NCBI GenBank assembly: GCA_013375495.1
Contig: JABXKC010000035.1
Coordinates: 1 to 34,391 of the forward strand
DNA from: Promethearchaeota archaeon
GTDB lineage: Archaea; Asgardarchaeota; Lokiarchaeia; Sigynarchaeales; SOKP01
DNA: 34,391 nt
Direction: 5' to 3'
In this document: piece after piece, positions 1-6,908 of the stretch
Layout: each line of letters starts with the position of its first letter
Position numbering within the stretch: the first letter of the stretch is position 1
Notes under the pieces: generated by a model
What the model was told of the DNA's origin: nothing
What the model saw: the letters and a program-made list of their open reading frames with translations, nothing else
Database searches by the model: none
Translations under genes and position numbers: made by a program

Positions 1-541
1 AAGGAAGGAACTTAATAAGATCAAGGAAATGATCGGTGTTTGCCCCCAACATGCAGCTATCTATAAGTTTCTTTCAGGACGAGAAAATATTGAGCTTTAT
101 GGAAATCTCCATGCAATAGATAAAAAAGTGCTAAAGGAGCGAACCGATGAACTTTTAGAAGCAGTAAATTTTACCGAACAAAGCAAGCGAAAAGCAAAGA
201 AATATAGCGGTGGAATGCTGCGTCAGATTAATATGCTGATGGCCTTAATTAGCGACCCAGATATTTTATTTCTTGATGAACCTACAGTGGGCATGGATGC
301 ACGAGTACGTCGAAAAACTTGGGAATTTATCGCTTCTCTCAAGGAGAAAGGAAAAACCGTTGTTTTAACAACCCATTATATCGAAGAAGCAGAAGCTCTT
401 AGTGATCACGTTGCTATTATTGATTTTGGTGAGTTGATCGATTTAGGACCTCCTAAAGAATTAATGGAAAAGCATAATGTAGAGGATTTAGAGAAAGTAT
501 TTTTAAAAATTACAGGTAGAAGAATTACGGAGGGGATTTAA
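1..541 (+). CDS. ABC transporter ATP-binding protein, 5' truncated by window edge
   Basis: C-terminal part of the ATPase of an ABC-2 type exporter. The frame is open from base 2, so the true start and the Walker A motif lie upstream of the window. Visible in order are the Q-loop (IGVCPQ), the signature motif YSGGMLRQ, Walker B (ILFLDEP) with a D-loop Asp in TVGMDAR, and the H-loop His in TTHYIEEAE. The order and spacing are those of the NodI/DrrA/CcmA class, which pairs with ABC-2 membrane proteins. The permease starts 3 bases after the stop, so the two are translationally linked and should form one exporter. The substrate cannot be read from the sequence. Confident in the family. Confidence 0.95.
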   Translation, partial: RKELNKIKEMIGVCPQHAAIYKFLSGRENIELYGNLHAIDKKVLKERTDELLEAVNFTEQSKRKAKKYSGGMLRQINMLMALISDPDILFLDEPTVGMDARVRRKTWEFIASLKEKGKTVVLTTHYIEEAEALSDHVAIIDFGELIDLGPPKELMEKHNVEDLEKVFLKITGRRITEGI

Positions 542-543
542 GA

Positions 544-1293
544 ATGAACTTACAAAGAATTATGGCATTGTTAAAATTGGAACTTAAAAAGCTGATACGA
601 GATCCTACTTTTCTTTTCTCTTTGATATTATTGCCTGTAATATTAACTCTAGCATTTGGATTAGCTATGTCAGGTATTCCCACTACCTCAAATCCTGAAG
701 TCAGTATTTTTGAATTCATGGTACCGGGGATATATGGGTTTACTTGTGTATATATAGTCATGACCGTTGCTATGGCGTTTACTGACTACCGAAAAGAAGG
801 ATTACTCGACAGAATTAATACTACACCTACAACTTCCAGCGAATTTATGGGAAGTCATGTAATCTCTAATATACTAATATCTCTTCTACAAGTAGCAATT
901 ATAACGGCTTTGGCCCTTATATTAGGCTTTCGTATTAGGTCTTCGGGATTTTTCTTAGCATTTGCCTTCGTAGGATTCCTAGGGATATCCTCTGTTGGTT
1001 TTGGTCTTATCTCTGCAACATTCGCAAAAAGCTCTGGAGCTGCTGTGGGAGTATCAATGATATTCTTCATGCCACAAATGCTTTTTGGTACTTGGATCCC
1101 AATGTCAGAAGCTACACAAATAGTCGGAATATTTTTTCCAATCTATTATTCTACTAATTCAATACAAATGATCTTTAATGGTGTTCCATTAACAGAAATA
1201 ACTATTTGGATTAATTTAGTAGTCTTAGCTGTTTATAGTATAGTTATTTTAATTATCGGAACAGTAATATTCAAAAGGTTTGGAAAAGCGTAA
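544..1293 (+). CDS. ABC-2 type transporter permease
   Basis: A 249-residue integral membrane protein with about six hydrophobic segments (near residues 23-43, 60-78, 101-125, 136-160, 166-187 and 220-244), the usual plan of an ABC-2 permease. The N-terminal amphipathic stretch before the first helix and the charged loop containing DYRKEG after the second helix are typical. A strong ribosome site (GGAGGGG, about 530-537) lies within the end of the ATPase gene, so expression is coupled to it. The partner ATPase is directly upstream. The likely role is export of a drug, lipid or polymer, but nothing here fixes the substrate. A run of 17 T follows the stop. Confidence 0.93.
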   Translation: MNLQRIMALLKLELKKLIRDPTFLFSLILLPVILTLAFGLAMSGIPTTSNPEVSIFEFMVPGIYGFTCVYIVMTVAMAFTDYRKEGLLDRINTTPTTSSEFMGSHVISNILISLLQVAIITALALILGFRIRSSGFFLAFAFVGFLGISSVGFGLISATFAKSSGAAVGVSMIFFMPQMLFGTWIPMSEATQIVGIFFPIYYSTNSIQMIFNGVPLTEITIWINLVVLAVYSIVILIIGTVIFKRFGKA

Positions 1294-1294
1294 A

Positions 1295-1311
1295 TTTTTT
1301 TTTTTTTTTTT
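1295..1311 (+). terminator. T17 tract after the ABC exporter
   Basis: An uninterrupted run of 17 T begins 2 bases after the permease stop, with no clear stem before it. Archaeal RNA polymerase terminates at U-rich tracts, so this is a plausible end for the ABC exporter transcript. Confidence 0.55.
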
Positions 1312-1375
1312 AAATGAAAAATCTTAATTTAAAATTAAATATTGGAAGAATTAATAAATAAATAGGTAGATTTGT

Positions 1376-1630
1376 ATGAAAAAATGGACAGCATTTATTA
1401 CTGGAACAATTTTAGTTGTAATTTTTATAATTACAATGTTTGTATTACCCCAGTTGTTAAACTGGACTAATCCTACTATTTTAAGTTGGCAGGATTTTTT
1501 AGATTCTATTAGCACAGCTGAAGGCTTGATTATCGGGATCGTTTCTCAAGCGATTCCCGTTATATGCGTGACGATCGGAGCTATATTTCTGATAATTTTT
1601 GTGATTAAATTAATTCGGGGCAAAGAATAA
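1376..1630 (+). CDS. Small two-helix membrane protein
   Basis: An 84-residue protein with two strongly hydrophobic segments (about residues 8-28 and 52-78) joined by a polar loop, and a basic C-terminus ending in KLIRGKE. I do not recognise a family. It follows the ABC exporter on the same strand but is separated from it by a T17 tract, so it may be transcribed on its own. It is followed by another T-run (1650-1659). The hydrophobic pattern and sensible codon use support a real gene, but the function is unknown. Confidence 0.6.
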   Translation: MKKWTAFITGTILVVIFIITMFVLPQLLNWTNPTILSWQDFLDSISTAEGLIIGIVSQAIPVICVTIGAIFLIIFVIKLIRGKE

Positions 1631-2176
1631 ATAAATATTAATAATATCGTTTTTTTTTTCTTGATAATTTAAGGGCTTAAACTAACTTGTAAAACGAAAT
1701 TCTTATAAAAAATAATGAATAAGTTTCCATAATCCAATAATCGAAATATAACTCTTATTATTTTTTCTTTCAATCCCCTTAAGTTTAAGATTTTGAATTC
1801 ACGTTTGAGCCAGGTTTTTTAGATGCTCCGGTCTTAAAAGTTCCCAAATCTCAACAGAATGGTAAAAACTTTGGTATTTTTTGTATTAATTCTTATCCAT
1901 TTCAGTGAAAAATAATGTAGATTTCAAAGCATTTCGTCATTCTCAACTTTTATGATTTCGATTAATTATCATTCTCTCATTTTAATGATTATGAATCCCC
2001 AAAGTTAATTTTTTTCCTTCTTAGCGAACAAGCTCTTATTAGAGCCTCAATCTGTATTAAATTTAATAATTAAAAAAAAATAGTAAATCGAATTGATCGC
2101 TAAATACGATTATCGATTTCTAATTTTTAATGGAAGAAAAGAAAAAATTAAGAAAGAGAAAAAAGGTAGATAAAAT
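1631..2176. other. Intergenic stretch carrying repeat copy A
   Basis: About 550 bases without a convincing gene in any frame. It contains a T10 run (1650-1659) just after the small membrane protein, the first copy of the 68-bp element (2011-2078), and an imperfect inverted arrangement of ATCGA (2087-2091) and TCGAT (2113-2117) with inner GATCG/CGAT. These all lie before the DUF6326 gene, so the 3' half of the gap looks regulatory. I see nothing recognisable in 1660-2010. Confidence 0.5.
2011..2078 (+). repeat. 68-bp element, copy A
   Basis: This stretch matches 4038-4105 at about 60 of 68 positions, with the core 2048-2078 identical. It contains a short hairpin GCTCT-TATT-AGAGC (2032-2045) followed by the perfect 14-bp palindrome TATTAAATTTAATA (2055-2068) and a run of A. 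It ends 99 bases before the DUF6326 start codon. The two copies bracket the Lrp-type regulator gene and each lies upstream of a plus-strand gene. It could be an operator, a small mobile repeat or a structured RNA; the sequence alone does not decide. Confidence 0.75.
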
Positions 2177-2572
2177 ATGGAAGATGTGAAGATAAATGTG
2201 AAGTTTAAGCTTTCCGCATTATGGATAGCTTTAATGTTTTTCTATATATATGCAGATATTTTAGGTTTTTATGCGCCAGGGCATATAGCGGCACTAATGA
2301 CAGGAGAGATAGGAGGAATTCAAATAACACAAGAATTTTTGTTGTTAAGTGCAATTTTAATGGTGATTCCGAGTCTTATGGTTTTCCTGTCCCTAAGTTT
2401 ACCAGCTAAAGCCAATCGCGTTGCAAATATCATTATAGGTATAGTCTTAGCTCTTGTACTAGGAATGACCTTTTTTGTAGGAGAAATTTCAGCTTATTAT
2501 TTATTATTTGGAATTTTAGAAGGTGTGGACCTTGTACTGATTGTTTGGAAAGCATGGAACTGGCCTAAATAA
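2177..2572 (+). CDS. DUF6326-like four-helix membrane protein
   Basis: A 131-residue protein with four hydrophobic segments (about residues 14-35, 52-74, 80-102 and 104-126). The pattern LWIALMFFYIYADILGFYAPG near the start (only its core Y-x-Y-A-D-I-L is diagnostic), then GEIGGIQ and a segment ending in SLSLPAKANR-x-A-N-I-I, fits what I recall of the DUF6326 family, which has no known function. A ribosome site (AAAAGGTAG) precedes the ATG. It stands alone downstream of the repeated element. The family call rests on memory of the pattern, not on a search. Confidence 0.75.
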   Translation: MEDVKINVKFKLSALWIALMFFYIYADILGFYAPGHIAALMTGEIGGIQITQEFLLLSAILMVIPSLMVFLSLSLPAKANRVANIIIGIVLALVLGMTFFVGEISAYYLLFGILEGVDLVLIVWKAWNWPK

Positions 2573-2951
2573 CCCATGAAAGAATAATTTATGCTTTAAT
2601 TATTTTTTTTTATTAAACTCCCTGAACTAAAATCTCTATTATTTATATCCTCTTTTGAATTAAATGAGATTATCGAAATATAATAAGTATATCAAAGATA
2701 AGACGAAAAATCTAGACTCCGACGAAGCTCGTAATTTAAATTGACATGGAAATAGTGTAGTAATATATTCCATATAGAACTCCAGCGATTCTGGGTTTCT
2801 CAGAGCGGGACTATTTGCTACTTCCATGCCATGGTTGGTTTTTGTAAACGTAACTTCGACTTTTTTGTGGTTGAGGAATACTTTCAAACCATATAATTAT
2901 TAAATTTTAAAAATATAATATTAACACTAATAATTTTTTTTAGTTAATAAT
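2573..2951. other. Intergenic stretch before the Lrp regulator
   Basis: About 380 bases. The last 60 hold the likely Lrp promoter: an AT-rich TATA-like block AAAATATAATATT near 2909-2922 that would give a nearly leaderless transcript, next to TATTAAATTTTAA (2898-2910), which resembles one half-plus of the palindrome in the 68-bp element. The part from 2660 to 2887 is less AT-rich than its surroundings and has short open frames on both strands (75 codons on minus from a TTG, 26 codons on plus from 2664), possibly a decayed gene. None could be recognised. Confidence 0.4.
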
Positions 2952-3836
2952 ATGGATGAAATTGACCTTATCATTCTGAATGAACTGAGAGAAAACTCTC
3001 GCTTAACATATAGAGAATTGGGGGAATTGTCCAATATGACCGTGAGCGCCGTTCATAAACGTATAAAAAGGCTTGAAGAAGATGGGGTTATCACTGCTTA
3101 TATTGCAAGAATAAATAGATTAGCATTGAATTGTCTAACTATAGTGATTTTTGGCACTTCTAATGCAAGATCAACTGATGCAGTTTGTAAAGAGCTGGGG
3201 CAACATGAGAGCATTTTTACTACTGCTATAGCGAGCGGAAAATTTCTCTATATTTCTGCTATGCTAAGGAATATATCAGAACTTCAAGATTATAGTAGTT
3301 ATGTCTCAAGAACGGCACAAATTAATGATCCAAATATAGCAATTCTAAATGTGGCTTACACCTCAATTCCAGAACCACTTACTCGTATTGATTATAAAAT
3401 ACTAAAGTCTCTTAACAGAGATGCAAGGAAGCCAATAATAGATGTTTCGGATGAAACAGGACTTTCCGCCAAAACTGTTAGAAAACGTTTAGATCGAATG
3501 ATTGAGCATAATTTAGCCTCATTTTCGATTGAGTGGACACCATTGTACACAGATAGTTTTGTATCAATTTTTCATATAGAGTTGAACGAAGGGACGAATA
3601 TAAAATCTACAATTAAGCATATTAATGAGAAATATTCTCAGAATATTGCAGTTATCGCTAGCTTTAGCAATATTCCCAACTTTATTCTTTTAGAAATATG
3701 GGCAAAAACTGCTCGAGATTCCCGTAGAATTCAGGAAGAACTGCAAACCGAAGGATTCAAAGATGTGATTCAACACGTACTCTTGTCTATAGGGTGGTAT
3801 GAGTTTTGGGTTGATCAATTACTTAGAACCAAATGA
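2952..3836 (+). CDS. Lrp/AsnC-type transcription regulator with two HTH units
   Basis: A 294-residue DNA-binding regulator with duplicated architecture. The first AsnC-type winged helix-turn-helix spans about residues 3-48 (LTYRELGELSNMTVSAVHKR) and is followed by a ligand-binding-like alpha/beta region. A second HTH lies at about 145-190 (IDVSDETGLSAKTVRKRLDR) with a second alpha/beta region to the end. A single Lrp protein is about 150 residues, so this is a head-to-tail fusion of two. Fused Lrp proteins could bind as a monomer or dimer where the usual octamer is needed. The gene lies between the two copies of the 68-bp palindromic element, which makes those copies candidate binding sites (inference). 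Confidence 0.9.
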   Translation: MDEIDLIILNELRENSRLTYRELGELSNMTVSAVHKRIKRLEEDGVITAYIARINRLALNCLTIVIFGTSNARSTDAVCKELGQHESIFTTAIASGKFLYISAMLRNISELQDYSSYVSRTAQINDPNIAILNVAYTSIPEPLTRIDYKILKSLNRDARKPIIDVSDETGLSAKTVRKRLDRMIEHNLASFSIEWTPLYTDSFVSIFHIELNEGTNIKSTIKHINEKYSQNIAVIASFSNIPNFILLEIWAKTARDSRRIQEELQTEGFKDVIQHVLLSIGWYEFWVDQLLRTK

Positions 3837-4237
3837 GATTATAATTTGGCTTCCATACCCAACTTTCAACTAAATAGGAAAAAGTTTGGAACTTATAGTT
3901 TCATTATATTTCCATCTGAGTTGAGAAATACGGATTTTATAGATATTTTTGATTAATTGATAATTTTAGAATTTTATAAGTTCACCAATAAACTTGCATT
4001 CCTAATGTTTAATAACGATTAGAACCTATTTTTGGATTTTTTCCGTATTCGTGAACATGCCCTTAATAGAGCCCCAATCTGTATTAAATTTAATAATTAA
4101 AAAAATATTAAAAATAGGTGATAAAAAATTATAAAATCAAAAAAAAAAAAGATAAATAGAATAATAAAGAAGAGAGAGTTGATGTTCAATGTCATTGGAA
4201 TTGTTTGGTCAAGTGGCCAAAACAGGAGGACTAGCCA
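3837..4237. other. Intergenic stretch carrying repeat copy B and a mini-ORF
   Basis: About 400 bases between the Lrp regulator and the flavodoxin gene. It holds the second copy of the 68-bp element (4038-4105), a poly-A stretch (4140-4150), and a 19-codon open frame from 4182 whose TGA overlaps the flavodoxin ATG as ATGA (4238-4241). Base composition becomes clearly less AT-rich from about 4180, where a possible transferred block begins. No larger gene is visible. Confidence 0.5.
4038..4105 (+). repeat. 68-bp element, copy B
   Basis: Second copy of the element at 2011-2078, with four differences in the last 53 bases. The 14-bp palindrome TATTAAATTTAATA (4082-4095) is unchanged. The hairpin is GCCCT-TAAT-AGAGC: one pair becomes C-A if the plus strand is transcribed but U-G if the minus strand is, which slightly favours a minus-strand RNA if the hairpin matters at all. 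It ends 132 bases before the flavodoxin start. Confidence 0.75.
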
Positions 4238-4747
4238 ATGAAATCTCTATTGGTTGTGTTTTCATACCATCACAATAATACCCAGAAGATTGCGAATGTC
4301 TTTGCGGAAGTTCTTGATGCACAGATTAAGACGCCTCAGAGAATAAACCCTAAGGATCTTCAAGAGTATGATCTAATCGGCTTTGGCTCAGGAATCTACA
4401 GTGCGAAACATCACAAATCTCTACTTGATCTTGCTGATGAACTACCACAAGTCACCAACAGGAAGGCATTCATTTTTTCAACTGCTGCTTTAACTGGAGA
4501 GAAGAAACTCACCAAAGATCATTCAGCGCTTAGAGAAAAACTGCAATCAAAAGGCTATGTGATTGTTGATGAATTTCAGTGTAAAGGTTTCAACACTAAT
4601 AGTTTCATGAAATACATTGGTGGGATGAACAAGGGTAGACCCAATGCAGAAGATCTTCAGCATGCAGAAGAGTGGGCTGAGTCACTAAAACAGGAACTGC
4701 AACATATGAAACCTGAACTCATTGTTGCTAGAAGTATTAAACAGTGA
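4238..4747 (+). CDS. Flavodoxin family protein
   Basis: A 169-residue flavodoxin-fold protein expected to bind FMN and carry electrons in the cytoplasm. The N-terminal strand and phosphate loop (VVFSYHHNNTQKIA, with HHNNTQ in the place of T/S-x-T-G-N-T) and the G-F-G-S-G-I-Y-S segment near residue 50, which replaces the usual 50s loop, place it in the flavodoxin/FldA-like group. The FTSAAL-like FIFSTAALTG segment fits the third FMN loop. The start is set by AGGAGGA at about 4223-4229. The DUF4386 gene follows at 14 bases. Codon use is less AT-rich than in the neighbours, suggesting recent acquisition together with that gene. Confidence 0.88.
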   Translation: MKSLLVVFSYHHNNTQKIANVFAEVLDAQIKTPQRINPKDLQEYDLIGFGSGIYSAKHHKSLLDLADELPQVTNRKAFIFSTAALTGEKKLTKDHSALREKLQSKGYVIVDEFQCKGFNTNSFMKYIGGMNKGRPNAEDLQHAEEWAESLKQELQHMKPELIVARSIKQ

Positions 4748-4760
4748 GGGGGAAAGTTGG

Positions 4761-5465
4761 ATGACAAATCGCATAACTGTAATTTGGCAACGTGACCCTG
4801 CAAGAGTTGCAGGATTGTTTTACCTTATTCTCACAATACTTGTTTTCTTGGGAGCAATACGCTTCCTGATTGTGCCTGGAGAAATCATAACCCCCAACAT
4901 TATTCTCATAGCTCGCTTCGGATTTGTGGCAGATTTATTTAGCATAATGTTCTTCCTCTTGTTGGCTTGGGCTTTGTTTGTGTTATTCTCACCAGTGAAC
5001 AGAAACCTCGCTTTACTTGTTACCTTATCCATTTCGGTCAGTGTAGCTATTCAGGCTCTCAATACCCTCAACTATTTTGCTGCCCTGTCAGTTTTGAGTG
5101 GGGCTGACTACATGATTGTTTTCGATGCAGATCAGTTGCAAGCCTTAGCAACGTTTTATCTTGAGCTGCATATGGATACAACGCATATTGCTGAGTTCTT
5201 TTGGTTCCTTTGGGTATTTTCAGCAGGTTATTTAATTTTCAAGTCAGATATCCTTCCCAAATACCTCGGCATCTTGTTGATGGTTGGAGGCATTGGCTAC
5301 CTACTTGTAATTTTCGGATTCTTCCTTCTCCCAAGTTTGGGAGTAGTAAGTGCCTTAGGTGGAGTGCTTGGGGGTCTTGCGGAAATTTCACTAATGTTGT
5401 GGCTTCTGGTGAAAGGTGCTAAAATACCTTCAACGGGTGCTGATAAAGAGAGTAAAGAAGAGTAG
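4761..5465 (+). CDS. DUF4386-like multi-pass membrane protein
   Basis: A 234-residue protein starting MTNRITVIWQRDPAR, with about six hydrophobic segments and the conserved R-x-A-G-L-F-Y-L entry to the first helix seen in DUF4386 proteins, whose function is not known. The start at 4761 is preferred over an in-frame TTG 39 bases upstream because GAGGGGGAAAG lies just before it. The protein ends in a charged tail (DKESKEE) and then TAG, but the frame stays open for another 29 codons, and that extension is equally rich in Glu, Lys and Asn. The TAG could be a recent truncation of a longer acidic tail or be read through. It follows the flavodoxin directly. Confidence 0.8.
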   Translation: MTNRITVIWQRDPARVAGLFYLILTILVFLGAIRFLIVPGEIITPNIILIARFGFVADLFSIMFFLLLAWALFVLFSPVNRNLALLVTLSISVSVAIQALNTLNYFAALSVLSGADYMIVFDADQLQALATFYLELHMDTTHIAEFFWFLWVFSAGYLIFKSDILPKYLGILLMVGGIGYLLVIFGFFLLPSLGVVSALGGVLGGLAEISLMLWLLVKGAKIPSTGADKESKEE

Positions 5466-5551
5466 GTTGAAGTAAAAACTGAAAACAAGCCTGAAGAGGA
5501 GAATAATAATGAAAATCAAGAAGAAAATCTACGTTATCGGTTTAAAATTGT

Positions 5552-5579
5552 ATGATAGGTAAATCCTATCATTTTTTTT
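5552..5579 (+). terminator. Hairpin terminator with T8 tract
   Basis: ATGATAGG (5552-5559), loop TAAAT, CCTATCAT (5565-5572), then a T run through 5579. The 8-bp perfect stem plus U tract is a bacterial-style intrinsic terminator, placed after the flavodoxin/DUF4386 pair and just before the next gene at 5594. It supports a separate transcription unit for the pair. Confidence 0.65.
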
Positions 5580-5593
5580 AATGAAAATGGTGA

Positions 5594-6082
5594 ATGAAAA
5601 TAAAACTTTGGATAATATATAAGAATGGAATTGGATTTTCAAAGATTCTTGCTGAGATGCTTCAAGATAGTTTTGAAGAATTCATTGATGTCGATGTAGG
5701 AAAAGCAAAAATGATTGATCCCGCCTTTATCGTCGAAGAAAAGTTAGATTACTTGATTATTGGAGACATTATAAATAATAAAATCCCAAGTTTAGAGATT
5801 CAAGATTGGTTACATAAGTATCGAGTTCATTCAGAAAAATTAAACCTTATAGTTAAATCTGTATCAGGTTTTTATGTTACTAGAACGGGATATTCGGTTG
5901 ATCCCATCTGGGAGTCAGTTCTTCGAAAAAATGTGAAAGCTGAAATAATATTCCCTCCTATACTTCATTTAAAGATGGATAGTGTAAACCTAAATCTTGA
6001 AAAAGGAGCTCTTGAGTTAGTCAAAGCTTATTCACATAATTTTATTGAAATTTTTACTAACAGTAATATTAAATTGAAATGA
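5594..6082 (+). CDS. Flavodoxin-like protein with degenerate FMN loop
   Basis: A 162-residue protein whose N-terminal strand-loop-helix (KLWIIYKNGIGFSKILAEML) and the later D-Y-L-I-I-G-D strand match the flavodoxin fold. The phosphate loop reads YKNGIGFS rather than the canonical T/S-x-T-G-x-T, so FMN binding is uncertain. The third-loop region (VKSVSGFYVTRTG) is present but altered. It is the first gene of a likely unit with the 4Fe-4S protein (16-base gap). The fold call is fairly safe, but a flavin-carrier role is not. Confidence 0.65.
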   Translation: MKIKLWIIYKNGIGFSKILAEMLQDSFEEFIDVDVGKAKMIDPAFIVEEKLDYLIIGDIINNKIPSLEIQDWLHKYRVHSEKLNLIVKSVSGFYVTRTGYSVDPIWESVLRKNVKAEIIFPPILHLKMDSVNLNLEKGALELVKAYSHNFIEIFTNSNIKLK

Positions 6083-6098
6083 AATAAGGTTTTAAAAA

Positions 6099-6755
6099 AT
6101 GGAAGATCAAAGGCTAATTGAAACAGAAAACCTCAAAAAACACATTAAGAAGCTTGGAGTTGACATTTATGGAATTGCTGACATGCAATTGTTAAAGAAA
6201 ATAGAAACGGGACTTCCCACTGATATGAACGATTTTATAAAAATGTTTCCGTACGCTATTGTCTTAGGTGCTCAATATGGAAAGCTTGGAAAAAAAGCAT
6301 CTGGAGGTAAGACCGCGTTTTTTCTGGAAGAGGTTGCGTTTTCTATAATGGAATATCTCGAAGAAAGGGGTTATCGGCAACTTATTATTCATACTGAAGA
6401 CGAGTTTGATCCTATTCGTCGATTAGGTTTTATGTCGCTTAAAATCTTAGCAAAAACGGCGGGACTTGGTTGGCAAGGAAGGTCACTTTTAATTATTTCT
6501 CGCGAATATGGCCCTCTACATCGCTTAATTGCGATTCTAACCGATCTTCCTCTTCAAACAAATCAAATAATTGAAAATGAGTGTGGTACTTGTCGAATCT
6601 GTATTGATTCGTGCCCTAAGAACGCACTCACTTTTGTCAATTTTAACGATCATCCTTCCCGTAGAGAGGATGTTTTAAATATTAACTCCTGCCTAGGAGA
6701 TAATGGATGCATGGCATGCATTTTACCTTGTCCTTGGTTAAAAAAGCTTACATAG
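6099..6755 (+). CDS. QueG-like double 4Fe-4S cluster protein
   Basis: A 218-residue cytoplasmic iron-sulfur protein. Near residues 121-142 it has the AGLGWQGRSLLIISREYGPL segment typical of epoxyqueuosine-reductase-like and reductive-dehalogenase-like proteins. Two ferredoxin-type clusters follow: C162-x2-C165-x2-C168-x3-C172-P, and C198-x5-C204-x2-C207-x3-C211-P. It is much shorter than true QueG, lacking the C-terminal HEAT region and most of the cobalamin domain, so queuosine reduction is not implied. An electron-transfer role beside the flavodoxin-like gene and the dehydrogenase is the modest inference. It ends in TAG, and the frame runs open from that codon straight into the dehydrogenase downstream. 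Confidence 0.85.
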   Translation: MEDQRLIETENLKKHIKKLGVDIYGIADMQLLKKIETGLPTDMNDFIKMFPYAIVLGAQYGKLGKKASGGKTAFFLEEVAFSIMEYLEERGYRQLIIHTEDEFDPIRRLGFMSLKILAKTAGLGWQGRSLLIISREYGPLHRLIAILTDLPLQTNQIIENECGTCRICIDSCPKNALTFVNFNDHPSRREDVLNINSCLGDNGCMACILPCPWLKKLT

Positions 6756-6908
6756 AAGTGGAATAAAATGGAAAAAACAGAAATAAAAAAGGTAAAAATT
6801 TTCAAGAGGACATATCTATTAAAATTAATAGTTAAAAATAGGTGGTTAAAAATTACACAAAATAAAATAATAAAAGAAAATCTAGCTGATTCTCGAAACG
6901 AAAATTTC

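Noticed and set aside
2660..2887. 75-codon minus-strand ORF before the Lrp gene
   Set aside because: It starts only with TTG, has no ribosome site and matches nothing I know; kept as an observation, not as a gene.
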